Origin: Salarchaeum japonicum
GTDB lineage: Archaea > Halobacteriota > Halobacteria > Halobacteriales > Halobacteriaceae
NCBI RefSeq assembly: GCF_020614395.1
Contig: NZ_CP085324.1
Location: 873,564-937,563 of the forward strand
Direction: 5' to 3'
Length of the DNA: 64,000 bases
Shown here: piece by piece, positions 16,920 through 25,661 of the stretch
Numbering within the stretch: the stretch's first letter is position 1
Layout of the letters: the number at the start of each line of letters is the position of its first letter
Notes under the pieces: model-generated
The model's input: the letters and a program-made list of their open reading frames with translations, nothing else
The model's database searches: none
What the model was told of the DNA's origin: nothing
Translations under genes and position numbers: made by a program

Positions 16920-17339
16920 TCAGGCGAACTCGTAGCTGTACTCGCTCAGTTCGTCCTCCTCAAAGACGAACACTCGCCCGCCCGCCGCCTCGGGGTCGGC
17001 CTCGACCTCGATGGCGTACCCGTCCCGGCGCACCGTCACCCCCGGGAACACCGTCTTCTCCCCGTCGGCGTCGAGGAGGACGCGCCCAACACCGGTCTCC
17101 TCCAGGATTTCGTCGCTCGTCATCCGGTCGTTCACGTACGTCAGCGCGCCCTCCGTCCCGTCCGGGTCGGTGACGAGCACGTGCACGTCCCGTCCGGGCT
17201 GTGCGCGCAGCGTTCCTTCGACTTTCTCCGGGACGCCGTGGTAGAACGTGCGGCGGCCGTCCGCGTACTCCACGGCGACGCCGTCCGCCGCGAGTTCCAC
17301 GTCCAGCGTGTCCGGAGCCACGTCGCTACGTCCGCTCAT
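16920..17339 (-). CDS. DUF5796 family haloarchaeal protein
   Basis: 139 residues. The pattern MSGRSDVAPDTLDVEL, then VEYADGRRTFYHGVP, HVLVTDPDGTEGALTYVND, ETGVGRVLLDADGE and RVFVFEEDEL is that of DUF5796, a haloarchaea-specific family of unknown role; it is all-beta and cytosolic. I start it at 17339 rather than 17423 because the extra 28 residues are Gly/Arg-rich and the ATG at 17339 gives the conserved opening. It is divergent from the shikimate kinase gene, sharing a 92-bp promoter region. Confidence 0.8.
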   Translation of the reverse strand: MSGRSDVAPDTLDVELAADGVAVEYADGRRTFYHGVPEKVEGTLRAQPGRDVHVLVTDPDGTEGALTYVNDRMTSDEILEETGVGRVLLDADGEKTVFPGVTVRRDGYAIEVEADPEAAGGRVFVFEEDELSEYSYEFA

Positions 17340-17431
17340 ACCCGTTCTCGACGCCACGCCGGGAAAAGGCCCGCGGGTCGAGGGTTTGACGCCACCGCCA
17401 CCTTGAAGCCTCGACTCGCCCACTCTCCCGT

Positions 17432-18295
17432 ATGGACGGCCGCGCCGAAGCGCCCGCCGCGGGCACCGTACTCAACGCGCTCGCCACCGGCCGCGGCTCC
17501 GCGTTCGCCATCGACCTCACCGTCACCGCCGAGGTCTCGCTCGACCCCGACGCGGAGTCCGTGACGGGGACGGTCGCGGAGGACGCGGACGCCGACACCG
17601 CGCTCATCGAGCGTTGCGTCGAACTCGCGTGCGAGGAGTACGGCGACCCCGCGCTCGGCGGGACTGTGGAGACCGAGAGCGAGATTCCGATGGCGTCGGG
17701 GTTGAAGAGTTCGAGCGCCGCCGCGAACGCCACCGTGCTCGCGACGCTCTCCGCGCTCGGCGTCGCGGACGACGTGACGCTGGAGGACGCCGCGCTGCTC
17801 GGCGTGCGGGCGGCCCGCGAGACTGGCGTGACGGTGACGGGCGCGTTCGACGACGCGAGCGCGAGCATGCTCGGCGGCCTCACCGTCACCGACAACACCG
17901 AGGACGCGCTGCTCGCGCGCGACGACGTGGACTGGGACGTGCTCGTCTGGACGCCGCCGGAGCGCGCGTACAGCGCGGACGCCGACGCCGACCGGTGCGC
18001 GCGCATCGCGCCGGTCGCAGAACTCGTGGCGGAACTCGCGCTCGCCGGGCGCTACGAACTCGCGATGACCGTCAACGGCTTCGCCTTTTGCGCCGCGCTC
18101 GACCAACCGACCGCCCCCGCCGTGGACGCCCTCCCGCTCGCCGACGGCGTCAGCCTCTCCGGCACCGGCCCGAGCCACGTCGCCGTCGGCCCCGAGGACG
18201 CCCTCAAAGAGGTACGAGAACTATGGAACGAGAGACCCGGAACGACGCTACTGACGACGACACGAACGACCGGCGGCCGCGTGCTGACGACATGA
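17432..18295 (+). CDS. aroK: Shikimate kinase, archaeal GHMP type
   Basis: 287 residues. It belongs to the GHMP kinase superfamily, not the P-loop shikimate kinases of bacteria. The ATP loop is PMASGLKSSSAAANA near residues 86-100, and other GHMP blocks are GTVLNALATGRGSAFAIDL near the N-terminus and SLSGTGPSHVAVG near the C-terminus. It phosphorylates shikimate in aromatic amino acid synthesis. The TGA overlaps the ATG of the chorismate mutase gene by 4 nt (ATGA at 18292-18295), coupling two steps of the same pathway. Confidence 0.95.
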   Translation: MDGRAEAPAAGTVLNALATGRGSAFAIDLTVTAEVSLDPDAESVTGTVAEDADADTALIERCVELACEEYGDPALGGTVETESEIPMASGLKSSSAAANATVLATLSALGVADDVTLEDAALLGVRAARETGVTVTGAFDDASASMLGGLTVTDNTEDALLARDDVDWDVLVWTPPERAYSADADADRCARIAPVAELVAELALAGRYELAMTVNGFAFCAALDQPTAPAVDALPLADGVSLSGTGPSHVAVGPEDALKEVRELWNERPGTTLLTTTRTTGGRVLTT

Positions 18296-18558
18296 CCCTC
18301 GACGAACTCCGCGAGGAGATCGAGGACATCGACCACGACCTCGTCGAACTCATCGCGCGCCGCACCTACGTCGCGGACAGCGTCGCCCAAGTCAAGGAAG
18401 AACAGGGCCTCGCCACCACCGACGAGGAACAGGAAGACGCCGTCATGGAACGCGCCGGCCGCTACGCCGACACCTACGACGTGGACGAGAACATGGTGAA
18501 AGCCATCTTCCGGTTGCTCATCGAACTGAACAAGATAGAACAGCGCGAGAAACGGTAG
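18292..18558 (+). CDS. Chorismate mutase, AroQ type
   Basis: 88 residues, the normal size for a stand-alone AroQ domain. It begins MTLDELREEIEDIDHDLVEL with the conserved Arg/Asp first helix, then IARRTYVADSVAQVK and a C-terminal helix AIFRLLIELNKIEQ. It converts chorismate to prephenate in Phe/Tyr synthesis. I choose the ATG at 18292 because it overlaps the shikimate kinase stop in the usual coupled manner. An in-frame ATG at 18223 would add 23 polar residues (MERETRND...), so the longer form is possible. Confidence 0.92.
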   Translation: MTLDELREEIEDIDHDLVELIARRTYVADSVAQVKEEQGLATTDEEQEDAVMERAGRYADTYDVDENMVKAIFRLLIELNKIEQREKR

Positions 18559-18602
18559 CCTCCGACACTCGGGTACTGGATTCGTATGAAGGGAGAAAGC
18601 AT

Positions 18603-18611
18603 CATATATTT
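18603..18611 (+). promoter_or_regulatory. TATA box for the beta-propeller gene at 18631
   Basis: catatattt lies about 26 nt before the GTG start in an AT-rich stretch that contrasts with the flanking genes. Confidence 0.5.
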
Positions 18612-18630
18612 GTAGAGTAGGGTTCTATGT

Positions 18631-19899
18631 GTGCCTGAACGTCCCTCCAGGAGAACACTGCTCAAGTCGGTCGGTACGCTTTCTCTCCCGGCGGTCAGCG
18701 CGTCTCCAACGCGTGCACGTACCGGTGATCCTGCCTCTGATTGGTCCGAGTTCGGATATGATTCGGGTAATTCGAGCCACAAACCGGCAGCTACTGCTCC
18801 GACCGCTCTCTCGACGCGCTGGACTGCAGCGGTCGATGGCCGAATCGACGCACCGCTCGTCACCGGGGATTCGCTGGTGTTCGTCGCGACGCGGGCGAAC
18901 ACGCTGTACGCGCTCGATACGGCCGATGGAACGGTAGAATGGACGGCCGCTACCAGTGGCGGGCTGATGGCGGCACCGCTCGTCGCGGATGGAACCGTGT
19001 TCGCGAGCGCGACGGACGGCTCCGTCTATGCGTTCGACGCGGAAACCGGCTCCCAGGAGTGGCGCGTCCAACCGTGGGAGAAGGGAACCGCCAATACGTC
19101 CGGAATCAAAACGGACGGACACTCGCTGTACCTCACGCTCGCGAACAGTGGTGTGTACGCCATTGACCCGGCTGACGGCGGCGTCCGCTGGACGCAACCG
19201 GCGATACCCACTACCGAAACGACGCCGGCACTCAGCGATGGAACGGGATACGTCGGTGCGCGCGACGACAGGCTGTACGCGTTTTCGACGAATGACGGGA
19301 CTATCGACTGGTCATTCGAGGCGGATGGCCGCGTCGAATCCGCACCCGCAGTCGCCGACGGAACGGTCTACTTCGGGACGATAGCGGGAACCGTCTACGC
19401 CCTCGACGCCGAGAGCGGGGAGCCACAGTGGTCGTCCAAGACCGGCCACTGGGTCACGGGCTCGCCGGCAGTGACCGACGACACGGTGTTCGTCGGAAGC
19501 TACGACCATCACGTGTACGCGCTCTCCCGAACCGACGGCTCCGAACAGTGGTCGTACCGGACTGGAATGTACGTCTCAGCCGGCCCCACCGTCTCGGCCG
19601 ACAGCGTCTACGTTGGCAGTGAAGACGGACGCCTCTACTCGCTGGACGCGATCGACGGCACGGCGTTCTCGACGACGGACATCGGTTTCCGCGTCCGAAC
19701 ACCGCCCGCGATAGCGAATAACTCGATTTACGTCGGTGATACCGAAGGGAACGTCGCCGCACTAGAGCCAAGACAGACCGAGGAAACCACGTCTCTCGAG
19801 AAGTGGCTGCTTCCCGGACTCCTCACGAGTAGCGGGTTGGTCGCGGGAGCCTATCTCTGGCTGCGCCGCGAGCGCTCGCCCGCCGACTCACGTGAGTGA
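18631..19899 (+). CDS. Exported PQQ-type beta-propeller repeat protein
   Basis: 422 residues from a GTG start. The N-terminus PSRRTLLKSVGTLSLPAVSA is a Tat-like signal (twin Arg, hydrophobic stretch). The body has about seven PQQ/Trp-docking repeats with GTVYALDAESGEPQW-type blades (for example SVYAFDAETGSQEW and TLYALDTADGTVEW). A hydrophobic segment near the C-terminus (KWLLPGLLTSSGLVAGAYLW) followed by basic residues is a membrane anchor, so the propeller faces outside. There are no PQQ-dehydrogenase catalytic residues. These proteins are probably binding or scaffold proteins. Codon use is less GC-biased than its neighbours, which suggests acquisition. The second copy-type gene is at 30745-31947. 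Confidence 0.85.
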   Translation: MPERPSRRTLLKSVGTLSLPAVSASPTRARTGDPASDWSEFGYDSGNSSHKPAATAPTALSTRWTAAVDGRIDAPLVTGDSLVFVATRANTLYALDTADGTVEWTAATSGGLMAAPLVADGTVFASATDGSVYAFDAETGSQEWRVQPWEKGTANTSGIKTDGHSLYLTLANSGVYAIDPADGGVRWTQPAIPTTETTPALSDGTGYVGARDDRLYAFSTNDGTIDWSFEADGRVESAPAVADGTVYFGTIAGTVYALDAESGEPQWSSKTGHWVTGSPAVTDDTVFVGSYDHHVYALSRTDGSEQWSYRTGMYVSAGPTVSADSVYVGSEDGRLYSLDAIDGTAFSTTDIGFRVRTPPAIANNSIYVGDTEGNVAALEPRQTEETTSLEKWLLPGLLTSSGLVAGAYLWLRRERSPADSRE

Positions 19900-19914
19900 G
19901 TTCGCTCTCGCGTT

Positions 19915-22341
19915 CTAGTCCGCGTCGGCGGACACCGTCTGCCGGGGCGGGTCGGCCACGGGTTCGTCTTCTGCGTCCCATTCGAGGTCGCCCTGGTAGT
20001 GGAGCGGCGCGTTCTCCTGTTCTGGGTCGAGGACGGTGAGGTGTATCCAGCCGTTGTCGAGGAGCCGGGTGAGTTCGTCGTGGTCGCGGAGGAGGTCGGT
20101 GACGCGGCCGACGGGCGCGTGAACGACGGCGGTGAGGCGGAGCGGCTGGTGGTAGGGGGTGTCGGCGTCGGCGTACAGCGACTGGAGGGGGAGGCCGGTC
20201 ATGAGGTCGCCGCCGTTCCCCTGGAACACGCCGACGTTCCCGACGGGGTTCTGGGTCACCTTCGACCCGCTCCCGTACACCGCGTTGTCCACGGTGGCGA
20301 AGTAGTACTGGTTGTTAATCCACTGCGTGACGACGAGCGGGCCGGTGAGGATGGCTTCGAGGGCGTCGCCGTCCGCGTCCGCGCGCCAGTCGTAGGAGTG
20401 GAGGAACGTGCGGCCGTCGAGGTCGGCGTCCGCGGTTAGCTCGCGCGGCCCGACGACGAACGAGGCGTTCCCGGCCAGCCCCCACTCGGGCCGGGTCTCC
20501 GCCCAGTCGGCGGCCCGGCGCTCGGTCTCCCGAACGCCGTCCGCGGCGTCGCCGGCCATCGCGTCCGCCCGCTCCGCGGCCGCGCGCTCCCGGGCGTCCG
20601 CGAGGTCGCTCCGCACCCGTTCGAGGTCGTCTGCGTGCGTCTCGGGCACGCGCTCGTCGAAGAGCGTGATGTCGTCGGTGGTGGTGTCGTGTTCGGCGGC
20701 GACGAAGACGGTGTCCGTCGGGATGTCGAACCCGCGCTCGCGGAGTTCCGCCCTGACGTCGGTGTCGTTGCAGATGACGGCGAGGACGCGGGCGTTCGGG
20801 CCGCCGGGGTTTCCGGCGCACGCGCCGCAGTCGAGGCTCGAATCGAACGGGTTGTTCGTCGTCTGGCTCGCGTGGCCCGTGAACACGACGAGGCGAGCGA
20901 ACTCCTCCCAGCCCATCAACTCGAACGCGTTCTGGGCGTACTCGACCTGCTCCTCGAACGACAGGCCCTCGCGGAGCGCGTACACCCCGTCCGGGTTGTA
21001 GTCGATGGATGGCTCGCAGAACTCGCGCTCGTCGGGCGCGTAGTCGGTGTCGTGGAGCGCGTCGTACACTCTGCCGGGGAGGAGCGTGCGCGCGGCGAGC
21101 GCCGCGCCGTACCACGGGCCGGCGCTCTCCACGAAACTGAACGCGGTCGCCGCGTTCGACTTCAGGCTCTTGAGCACGCTTTGGCCCGCGTCGAGGAGGC
21201 CCCGCCGGTGGTCGTGGCGCTCCCGCGCCGCCCCGGCGTCCGGGACGGGCCGGTCGGTGATGCGGTGCTGGGCGTCCACAATGGGCGGACACGCGTCCCC
21301 GGCGGCGTCCGCGTCGTACCCCTGGTAGCGCATCGGAATCCCGAAGAACCCCGCGTAGCCGTAGGTGTCGTACGCGCCCACGGCTTCGACGTGCCGCCGG
21401 ATGATTTCGGAGCGCGTGTCGATGCAGAACACGAACTGCGCGTCCGGCCGCCCGCGCTCGCCGGATTCGCCGTCCGCGGATTCGTCGGGGTCGGACACCG
21501 CGCTGAGGAGGCGCTCGCGGTGGCTTTCCTCCCACGCGGTCAGCCAGAGTTCGGGGAGCGGAACCCCCGCATCCGCGCCGGTGTCTTCGGTGTCGTCGGG
21601 GCGGAGCGGGGCGTCGAGGCGTTCCGCGAGCAGGAGGCGCACCGCGAGGTACTCGGTCAGCGAGATTGGGTGGGTGGCCTGCCAGGGGTCTGCGTCGTCG
21701 CCCGCGCGTTGCTTGATGAAGCCCGTCCAGCCGGGGAGCGCGGCGAGCTGGTGTTCGAATATCGTCTCCCACTCTCCCTGCGGATACGCGGAGAGCACGC
21801 TCTCAAGCGCGTCTACGGGGGTCTCCGGGAGGTCGGACGGCCGGTCGCAGTCCGGTATCTCGGAGTCGTGGGGAGCCATCTCGCGCCACGCCGCGTAGAA
21901 CCCGGCGTCCCGGTTCGGCATCGACCACTTCGCCTGCCCCTGGTCGAGGAAGGCGGTCAGCCACTTCGACAGCACGCGGTCGACCGCGTCCGCGGCGTCC
22001 GTCTCGGAGCGCGCGCCGGCGTCCGCGGTACCGTCCGCGTCCGCTGCCATCTCGTCGAGCAGGGCGTCCGGCTCCCGAGTGATACCGTGGTCGTCGAGCA
22101 CGCTCGCCAGCACGCCGGGGTCGATTCGGTCGGCCTCCCAGGCCCGCCGGAATATCTCGGGCGCGGGGTAGCCGCGGCCGCCGAACAACTGTTCGGCCTC
22201 CGCGACGGCCTCGTGGAACGGCCGGTCTTCGAACCCGGAGAGGGGGTTCGCGGTGACGAACGAGTGGAGCGGCCAGACCGCACCGACGTTCTCCGCCGCG
22301 CGCTCGATACTGCTCGCGAGGTAGTGGGATTCACGCGTCAT
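19915..22341 (-). CDS. dabA: Inorganic carbon transporter subunit DabA
   Basis: 808 residues, the full family length (DUF2309/UPF0753). The metal site resembles a beta-carbonic anhydrase: C306 and D308 in FCIDTRSE, H490 in FTGHAS and C505 in SSLDCGACAG, matching the zinc ligands of the Halothiobacillus protein. Other conserved blocks are WPLHSFVTANPL near 23 and the C-terminal QSLYADADTPYHQPLRL. DabA is thought to hydrate CO2 vectorially using energy from its membrane partner DabB. The ATG lies 11 nt inside the dabB gene (22331-22341), a typical coupled overlap. Confidence 0.93.
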   Translation of the reverse strand: MTRESHYLASSIERAAENVGAVWPLHSFVTANPLSGFEDRPFHEAVAEAEQLFGGRGYPAPEIFRRAWEADRIDPGVLASVLDDHGITREPDALLDEMAADADGTADAGARSETDAADAVDRVLSKWLTAFLDQGQAKWSMPNRDAGFYAAWREMAPHDSEIPDCDRPSDLPETPVDALESVLSAYPQGEWETIFEHQLAALPGWTGFIKQRAGDDADPWQATHPISLTEYLAVRLLLAERLDAPLRPDDTEDTGADAGVPLPELWLTAWEESHRERLLSAVSDPDESADGESGERGRPDAQFVFCIDTRSEIIRRHVEAVGAYDTYGYAGFFGIPMRYQGYDADAAGDACPPIVDAQHRITDRPVPDAGAARERHDHRRGLLDAGQSVLKSLKSNAATAFSFVESAGPWYGAALAARTLLPGRVYDALHDTDYAPDEREFCEPSIDYNPDGVYALREGLSFEEQVEYAQNAFELMGWEEFARLVVFTGHASQTTNNPFDSSLDCGACAGNPGGPNARVLAVICNDTDVRAELRERGFDIPTDTVFVAAEHDTTTDDITLFDERVPETHADDLERVRSDLADARERAAAERADAMAGDAADGVRETERRAADWAETRPEWGLAGNASFVVGPRELTADADLDGRTFLHSYDWRADADGDALEAILTGPLVVTQWINNQYYFATVDNAVYGSGSKVTQNPVGNVGVFQGNGGDLMTGLPLQSLYADADTPYHQPLRLTAVVHAPVGRVTDLLRDHDELTRLLDNGWIHLTVLDPEQENAPLHYQGDLEWDAEDEPVADPPRQTVSADAD

Positions 22342-23815
22342 TGTAGTTCTCCGCGGTGGTGAGTTCGGTTTCGGGGGCCGGCTGTGAGAGGTTCAGGAGG
22401 GCGACGTAGAGCCGCGTGCTCGATTCGTGCCAGCCGCGTTCGACCGCGAGGTACGCGGCGAGGAAGGCGGCGGCGACGATGCCGTGCACGGCCGAGAGGT
22501 CGGTGGGCGCGTGCGTCATCGGCACGCCCGCGAGTACGGTCGCGACGGCGGTGAACAGCACGCCGTAGACGGCGACGGGGACGACGACGATGACAGGGAG
22601 GACGACGAGCGCCGCGCCCGGGGAGAGGTTCGCGCGTTCGAGCGCGTCGCGGGCCGCGTGGAGCGCCGTCAGGGCGACGAGGCCGGCGAGGACGAGCCCG
22701 GAGTCCGGTTCCGTCCCCTTCCCGGTGAGCGCGACGAACACCGCGCCGCCGACCACCGCGGCCCCGAGGCCGACGACGAGCGACGGGAGCGACGCGCCGC
22801 TCCGGGAGTGCTCGACGGGCGCGGTCTGTTCGACCGCGCTCCCGGAGGAGAGGAACAGGTAGGCCTTGTAGAAGCCGTGGAGGATGAGGTGGGTGATGGC
22901 GGCGGCGAAGAACCCGAGGCCGCACTGAAGTATCATAAAGCCCATCTGGGCGACGGTGGAGCCGCCGAGCCGGCGCTTCACGTCCGGGCGGACGAGCAGG
23001 AGCGCCTGTCCGACGAGGGCGCTCGCGGCCCCGACGACGACGAGCACCGCCATCGCGGTCGGGATGTCGGCGAACACGGGCGCGAAGCGCGCGAGGAGGA
23101 TGCCGCCGGCGTTGACGAACCCGGCGTGCATCAGCGCGGACGCGGGCGTCGGCGCGGTCATCGAGGACAGCAGCCAGTCGTGGAAGGGGAACAGCGCGGA
23201 CTGAATCATCGCCGCGAGGAAGAGGCCCAGGATGGCGAGCCAGGCGACTTCGGGCGAGAGCGTGCCGGCGTGTGCGAGAATCCCCGAAATCGTGGTCGTT
23301 CCGGTCGCCCACGCGAGGAGCGCGAGCGCGCCGGCGAGCGCGCCGCCGCTCGCGAGGAAGTACCGCCGCGTGAGCGTCTCGGCGGCCTGCGCCTGCTCCC
23401 AGCCGCGGGCGTGCCCGATGAGTTCGGCCATCGTCAGTCCCATCGCGACCCACGCGGCGGCGAACAGCGCGACGTGGTCGGCGGCGGCGACGACCATCAC
23501 CGCGAGCGTGAAGCCGAACGTCAGCGCGAAGAGCCGGTCGATGGCGGCGTCCCCGGCCATGTACCGCCGGGAGTAGGAGTGAACGATGCCGCTGAAGAAC
23601 GCGACGGCGACCCAGACAACCGCGGTCAGGCCGTCCACGGCGACGACTCCCGGAACCCGCCACGCGGCACCGTTCGCGACCGAGATGGCGGCCGTCGCCA
23701 GGCTGAGCGCGAACAGCGTCCAGACGGCGGCGGTCGTCGCTCGCGCCACCCCCGAAGCGGACGGCGTCGTCTCCGGGAGCTGTACCGAGTCGTTCGCGCG
23801 TGAGTGTCCGGTCAT
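22331..23815 (-). CDS. dabB: Inorganic carbon transporter membrane subunit DabB (NuoL-like)
   Basis: 494 residues, mostly hydrophobic, with about 13-14 predicted membrane segments. It belongs to the proton-conducting NADH-quinone oxidoreductase/Mrp antiporter superfamily (Proton_antipo_M). Recognisable pieces are FHDWLLSSMTAPTPASALMH, a conserved charged loop carrying the proton-channel Lys/His region, and ITHLILHGFYKAYLFLSSG. With DabA it forms the Dab inorganic-carbon pump driven by ion motive force. The start at 23815 (MTGHSRANDSVQLPE) is preferred over 23893, because the extra 26 residues are low-complexity and the 23815 version gives a normal cytosolic N-terminus. Confidence 0.9.
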   Translation of the reverse strand: MTGHSRANDSVQLPETTPSASGVARATTAAVWTLFALSLATAAISVANGAAWRVPGVVAVDGLTAVVWVAVAFFSGIVHSYSRRYMAGDAAIDRLFALTFGFTLAVMVVAAADHVALFAAAWVAMGLTMAELIGHARGWEQAQAAETLTRRYFLASGGALAGALALLAWATGTTTISGILAHAGTLSPEVAWLAILGLFLAAMIQSALFPFHDWLLSSMTAPTPASALMHAGFVNAGGILLARFAPVFADIPTAMAVLVVVGAASALVGQALLLVRPDVKRRLGGSTVAQMGFMILQCGLGFFAAAITHLILHGFYKAYLFLSSGSAVEQTAPVEHSRSGASLPSLVVGLGAAVVGGAVFVALTGKGTEPDSGLVLAGLVALTALHAARDALERANLSPGAALVVLPVIVVVPVAVYGVLFTAVATVLAGVPMTHAPTDLSAVHGIVAAAFLAAYLAVERGWHESSTRLYVALLNLSQPAPETELTTAENYNDA

Positions 23816-23910
23816 CGTTCGAGTTCCCGCCGCACGGGCCGACACCCCCGCAATTCCAGGTGAGTCGTGAGCGAACTGGCCCGCCTTACCCAACTATACG
23901 AACAGACTGG

Positions 23911-23918
23911 TTATTATA
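23911..23918 (-). promoter_or_regulatory. Possible dabBA promoter
   Basis: On the minus strand cctataataa lies about 95 nt before the dabB ATG in the 175-bp gap between the Lrp gene and dabB, within a markedly AT-rich patch. If used, the leader is about 70 nt, long for a haloarchaeon. Confidence 0.35.
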
Positions 23919-23990
23919 GGCTTTGGTACGACCAAATTGTTCCCTTGGGATTGGGGCGATAACAGGATGTTCGATAATGAAGGAGTGGGG

Positions 23991-24473
23991 TTACTCGTCG
24001 CTCGCCGCGCGCTCCCGGGTGAGGTCGTCGAACGGCGTCGTCTCGTGACTCCGCACGAGCACCTCGTCCGAGACGGTCAACTCCATGTCGAGGAGGGCGT
24101 TCGCGACCGTCGTGATGTCCTCGTCGGTCTCCCCGACGACCGTCACGAGCAGGTTCTCCTCGCCCGTGACCAACTCCTGCACCGACACGACGCCCGGAAT
24201 GTCGAGAATGTCCTGGATGCGCTCGCCGCGCTTCGGAATCGGGGCCGTGCAGAACAGGAGCATCCGGAGCGGATACCCCGACTTCTGGTAGTCCACGTTC
24301 GCGCTGTACCCCTTGATGACGCCCTCGGATTCGAGGCGCTGGATGCGCTTTCGCACCGTGCTCGACGACGCGTCAGTACGGTCGGCGATTTCGGCGGACG
24401 AGAGGTTGCGAGCGTCCTCCTGGAGCGCGTAGATGATCTCTCGGTCGATATCGTCGAGCTCGTACTCGGTCAT
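23991..24473 (-). CDS. Lrp/AsnC family transcription regulator
   Basis: 160 residues. It has an N-terminal winged HTH (YELDDIDREIIYALQEDARN, SSSTVRKRIQRLESEGVIKGY, about 4-58) and a C-terminal RAM/AsnC_trans_reg domain (about 68-140, with VQELVTGEENLLVTVVGETD). These regulators usually respond to amino acids or small metabolites and bind palindromic sites. It lies between the carbonic anhydrase gene (69 bp upstream) and dabB (175 bp downstream) on the same strand, which makes regulation of CO2/bicarbonate uptake a reasonable guess. Confidence 0.92.
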   Translation of the reverse strand: MTEYELDDIDREIIYALQEDARNLSSAEIADRTDASSSTVRKRIQRLESEGVIKGYSANVDYQKSGYPLRMLLFCTAPIPKRGERIQDILDIPGVVSVQELVTGEENLLVTVVGETDEDITTVANALLDMELTVSDEVLVRSHETTPFDDLTRERAASDE

Positions 24474-24542
24474 GCGCTCCGTTTACCCCCGCGCGCATAA
24501 GGCGCTTCGCCTGCCCACGGCCGTCCCGGTCGCGCGGCCGTC

Positions 24543-25223
24543 TCAGTGCGTGACGCGGCGCTGGACGCGCCCCGCGAGGTCGGGATGTCGCTCGCGGAGC
24601 ACCGATGGGTCGCGCTCGCCGTCCACGTTGACCACGTGCAGTTCGCCGCGCTCGCCGTCGTAGGCGTCCTGGAAGTCGTAGACGACGCCCGCGACGGTCG
24701 TGCCGTCCGGCACGTCCTCGCTCTCGCGGAGCGCGCGCACCTGCCGGTCGACGTTGCACTCCACGAGGTCGTTCACCGTGTCCGCGCGCCCGCGGCCGTC
24801 CGGCAGGCGCTCGATGCAGGGTTCGAGTTCGGGCCGCAGGAGGCCGATGCAGTGTCGGATACCGGGCGGTTCGCTGACGACATCGGTCGTGATGGCGTCG
24901 TAGGTGGCGGTGACCGCGCCGCACCCCGAGTGCCCGACGACGACGGCGAGATCGGTGCCGGCGTGTTCGAGCGGGTAGAGCACGTCCCCGGAGACGACCG
25001 TGCCCGCGCCGGTGCGCTGGACGACCCGGTTCCCGATGTTCGAACACGTGAACACGCGGCCCGGTCGGTCGTTCCCCCACATGTGGTCTTGGAGGACGCG
25101 GGAGTCCGAACAACAGACCGTCACCGCCTCGGGACGCTGCACGTCCTGCACGTCGTCGAACCGGTCGCGGAACGCGGCGACGTGCCCGTCGTTCCCGGCG
25201 AGCAGCGCGGCGAGCGTGTCCAT
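24543..25223 (-). CDS. Beta-class carbonic anhydrase
   Basis: 226 residues. Zinc and catalytic motifs: C38-S-D40-S-R42 (CCSDSR), H98 and C101 in GHSGCGAV, and FTCSNIGNRV near 58-67. The Asp/Arg dyad is intact, so an active enzyme is predicted. It interconverts CO2 and bicarbonate in the cytosol. The start at 25223 is chosen within a much longer shadow frame because it directly follows a TATA-like tract and gives a family-length protein. It is first in the CA-Lrp-DabB-DabA cluster, all on the minus strand. Confidence 0.93.
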   Translation of the reverse strand: MDTLAALLAGNDGHVAAFRDRFDDVQDVQRPEAVTVCCSDSRVLQDHMWGNDRPGRVFTCSNIGNRVVQRTGAGTVVSGDVLYPLEHAGTDLAVVVGHSGCGAVTATYDAITTDVVSEPPGIRHCIGLLRPELEPCIERLPDGRGRADTVNDLVECNVDRQVRALRESEDVPDGTTVAGVVYDFQDAYDGERGELHVVNVDGERDPSVLRERHPDLAGRVQRRVTH

Positions 25224-25245
25224 ACGACAGGAAGGGGACGCCCCG

Positions 25246-25252
25246 GTTAGAA
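25246..25252 (-). promoter_or_regulatory. TATA-like box for the carbonic anhydrase gene
   Basis: tttctaa (minus strand) lies about 25 nt before the ATG at 25223, flanked by GC-rich sequence. Confidence 0.4.
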
Positions 25253-25320
25253 ACCTCGCCCTCCCGCGTCCCGGCTCCGTTCGCGCGCCGTGGGCCGTGG
25301 TACACGTACCCTCGGAAGTG

Positions 25321-25326
25321 TTATAC
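25321..25326 (+). promoter_or_regulatory. TATA box of the cold-shock gene
   Basis: ttatac lies about 27-32 nt before the ATG at 25353. A gtac-ac-gtac palindrome lies just upstream. Confidence 0.5.
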
Positions 25327-25352
25327 GTAAACGGGGCGTACGAATGCTTGTA

Positions 25353-25547
25353 ATGGCAAGCGGAAAAGTTGATTTCTTCAACGACACTGGCGGCTACGGA
25401 TTCATCGAGACTGAGGACGAGGACGAGGACGTGTTCTTCCACATGGAAGACGTCGGCGGCCCGGACCTCGAAGAAGGCACTGAGGTCGAGTTCGAGATCG
25501 AGGACGCCCCCAAGGGCCCCCGCGCGAAGAACGTCACCCGCCTCTAA
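25353..25547 (+). CDS. cspA: Cold-shock domain protein
   Basis: 64 residues forming one cold-shock (OB) domain: [19 protein letters not shown] contains the RNP1-like GYGFI block and VFFHMEDV the RNP2-like FFH block. Such haloarchaeal proteins are acidic RNA/ssDNA chaperones. The start at 25353 gives the standard [11 protein letters not shown] opening. Upstream in-frame codons to 25290 are Arg/Gly-rich and not conserved. It is divergent from the carbonic anhydrase gene. Confidence 0.95.
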   Translation: MASGKVDFFNDTGGYGFIETEDEDEDVFFHMEDVGGPDLEEGTEVEFEIEDAPKGPRAKNVTRL

Positions 25548-25636
25548 GGCGAGTTCTTCCGGACTTCTACTAACCGACTTTTCGAACGCCAGCGACGGCG
25601 TTCGCGTCTCGACTCGCGTCGAGACGACTGTTTTAT

Positions 25637-25650
25637 ACTCACTGGTGAGT
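25637..25650 (+). promoter_or_regulatory. Palindrome between TATA box and start of the prenyltransferase gene
   Basis: The TATA-like ttttata at 25631-25637 is followed immediately by ACTCAC-TG-GTGAGT, a perfect 6-bp inverted repeat with a 2-bp centre, ending 11 bp before the ATG at 25662. The position suits a repressor operator. No match to a known regulator motif is recognised. Confidence 0.4.
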
Positions 25651-25661
25651 GACGACGTTGT

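Noticed and set aside
18223-18291. Longer chorismate mutase start at 18223.
   Set aside because: Kept only as an alternative: the extra 23 residues are polar and unlike the AroQ domain, and the ATGA overlap at 18292 is the more usual arrangement.
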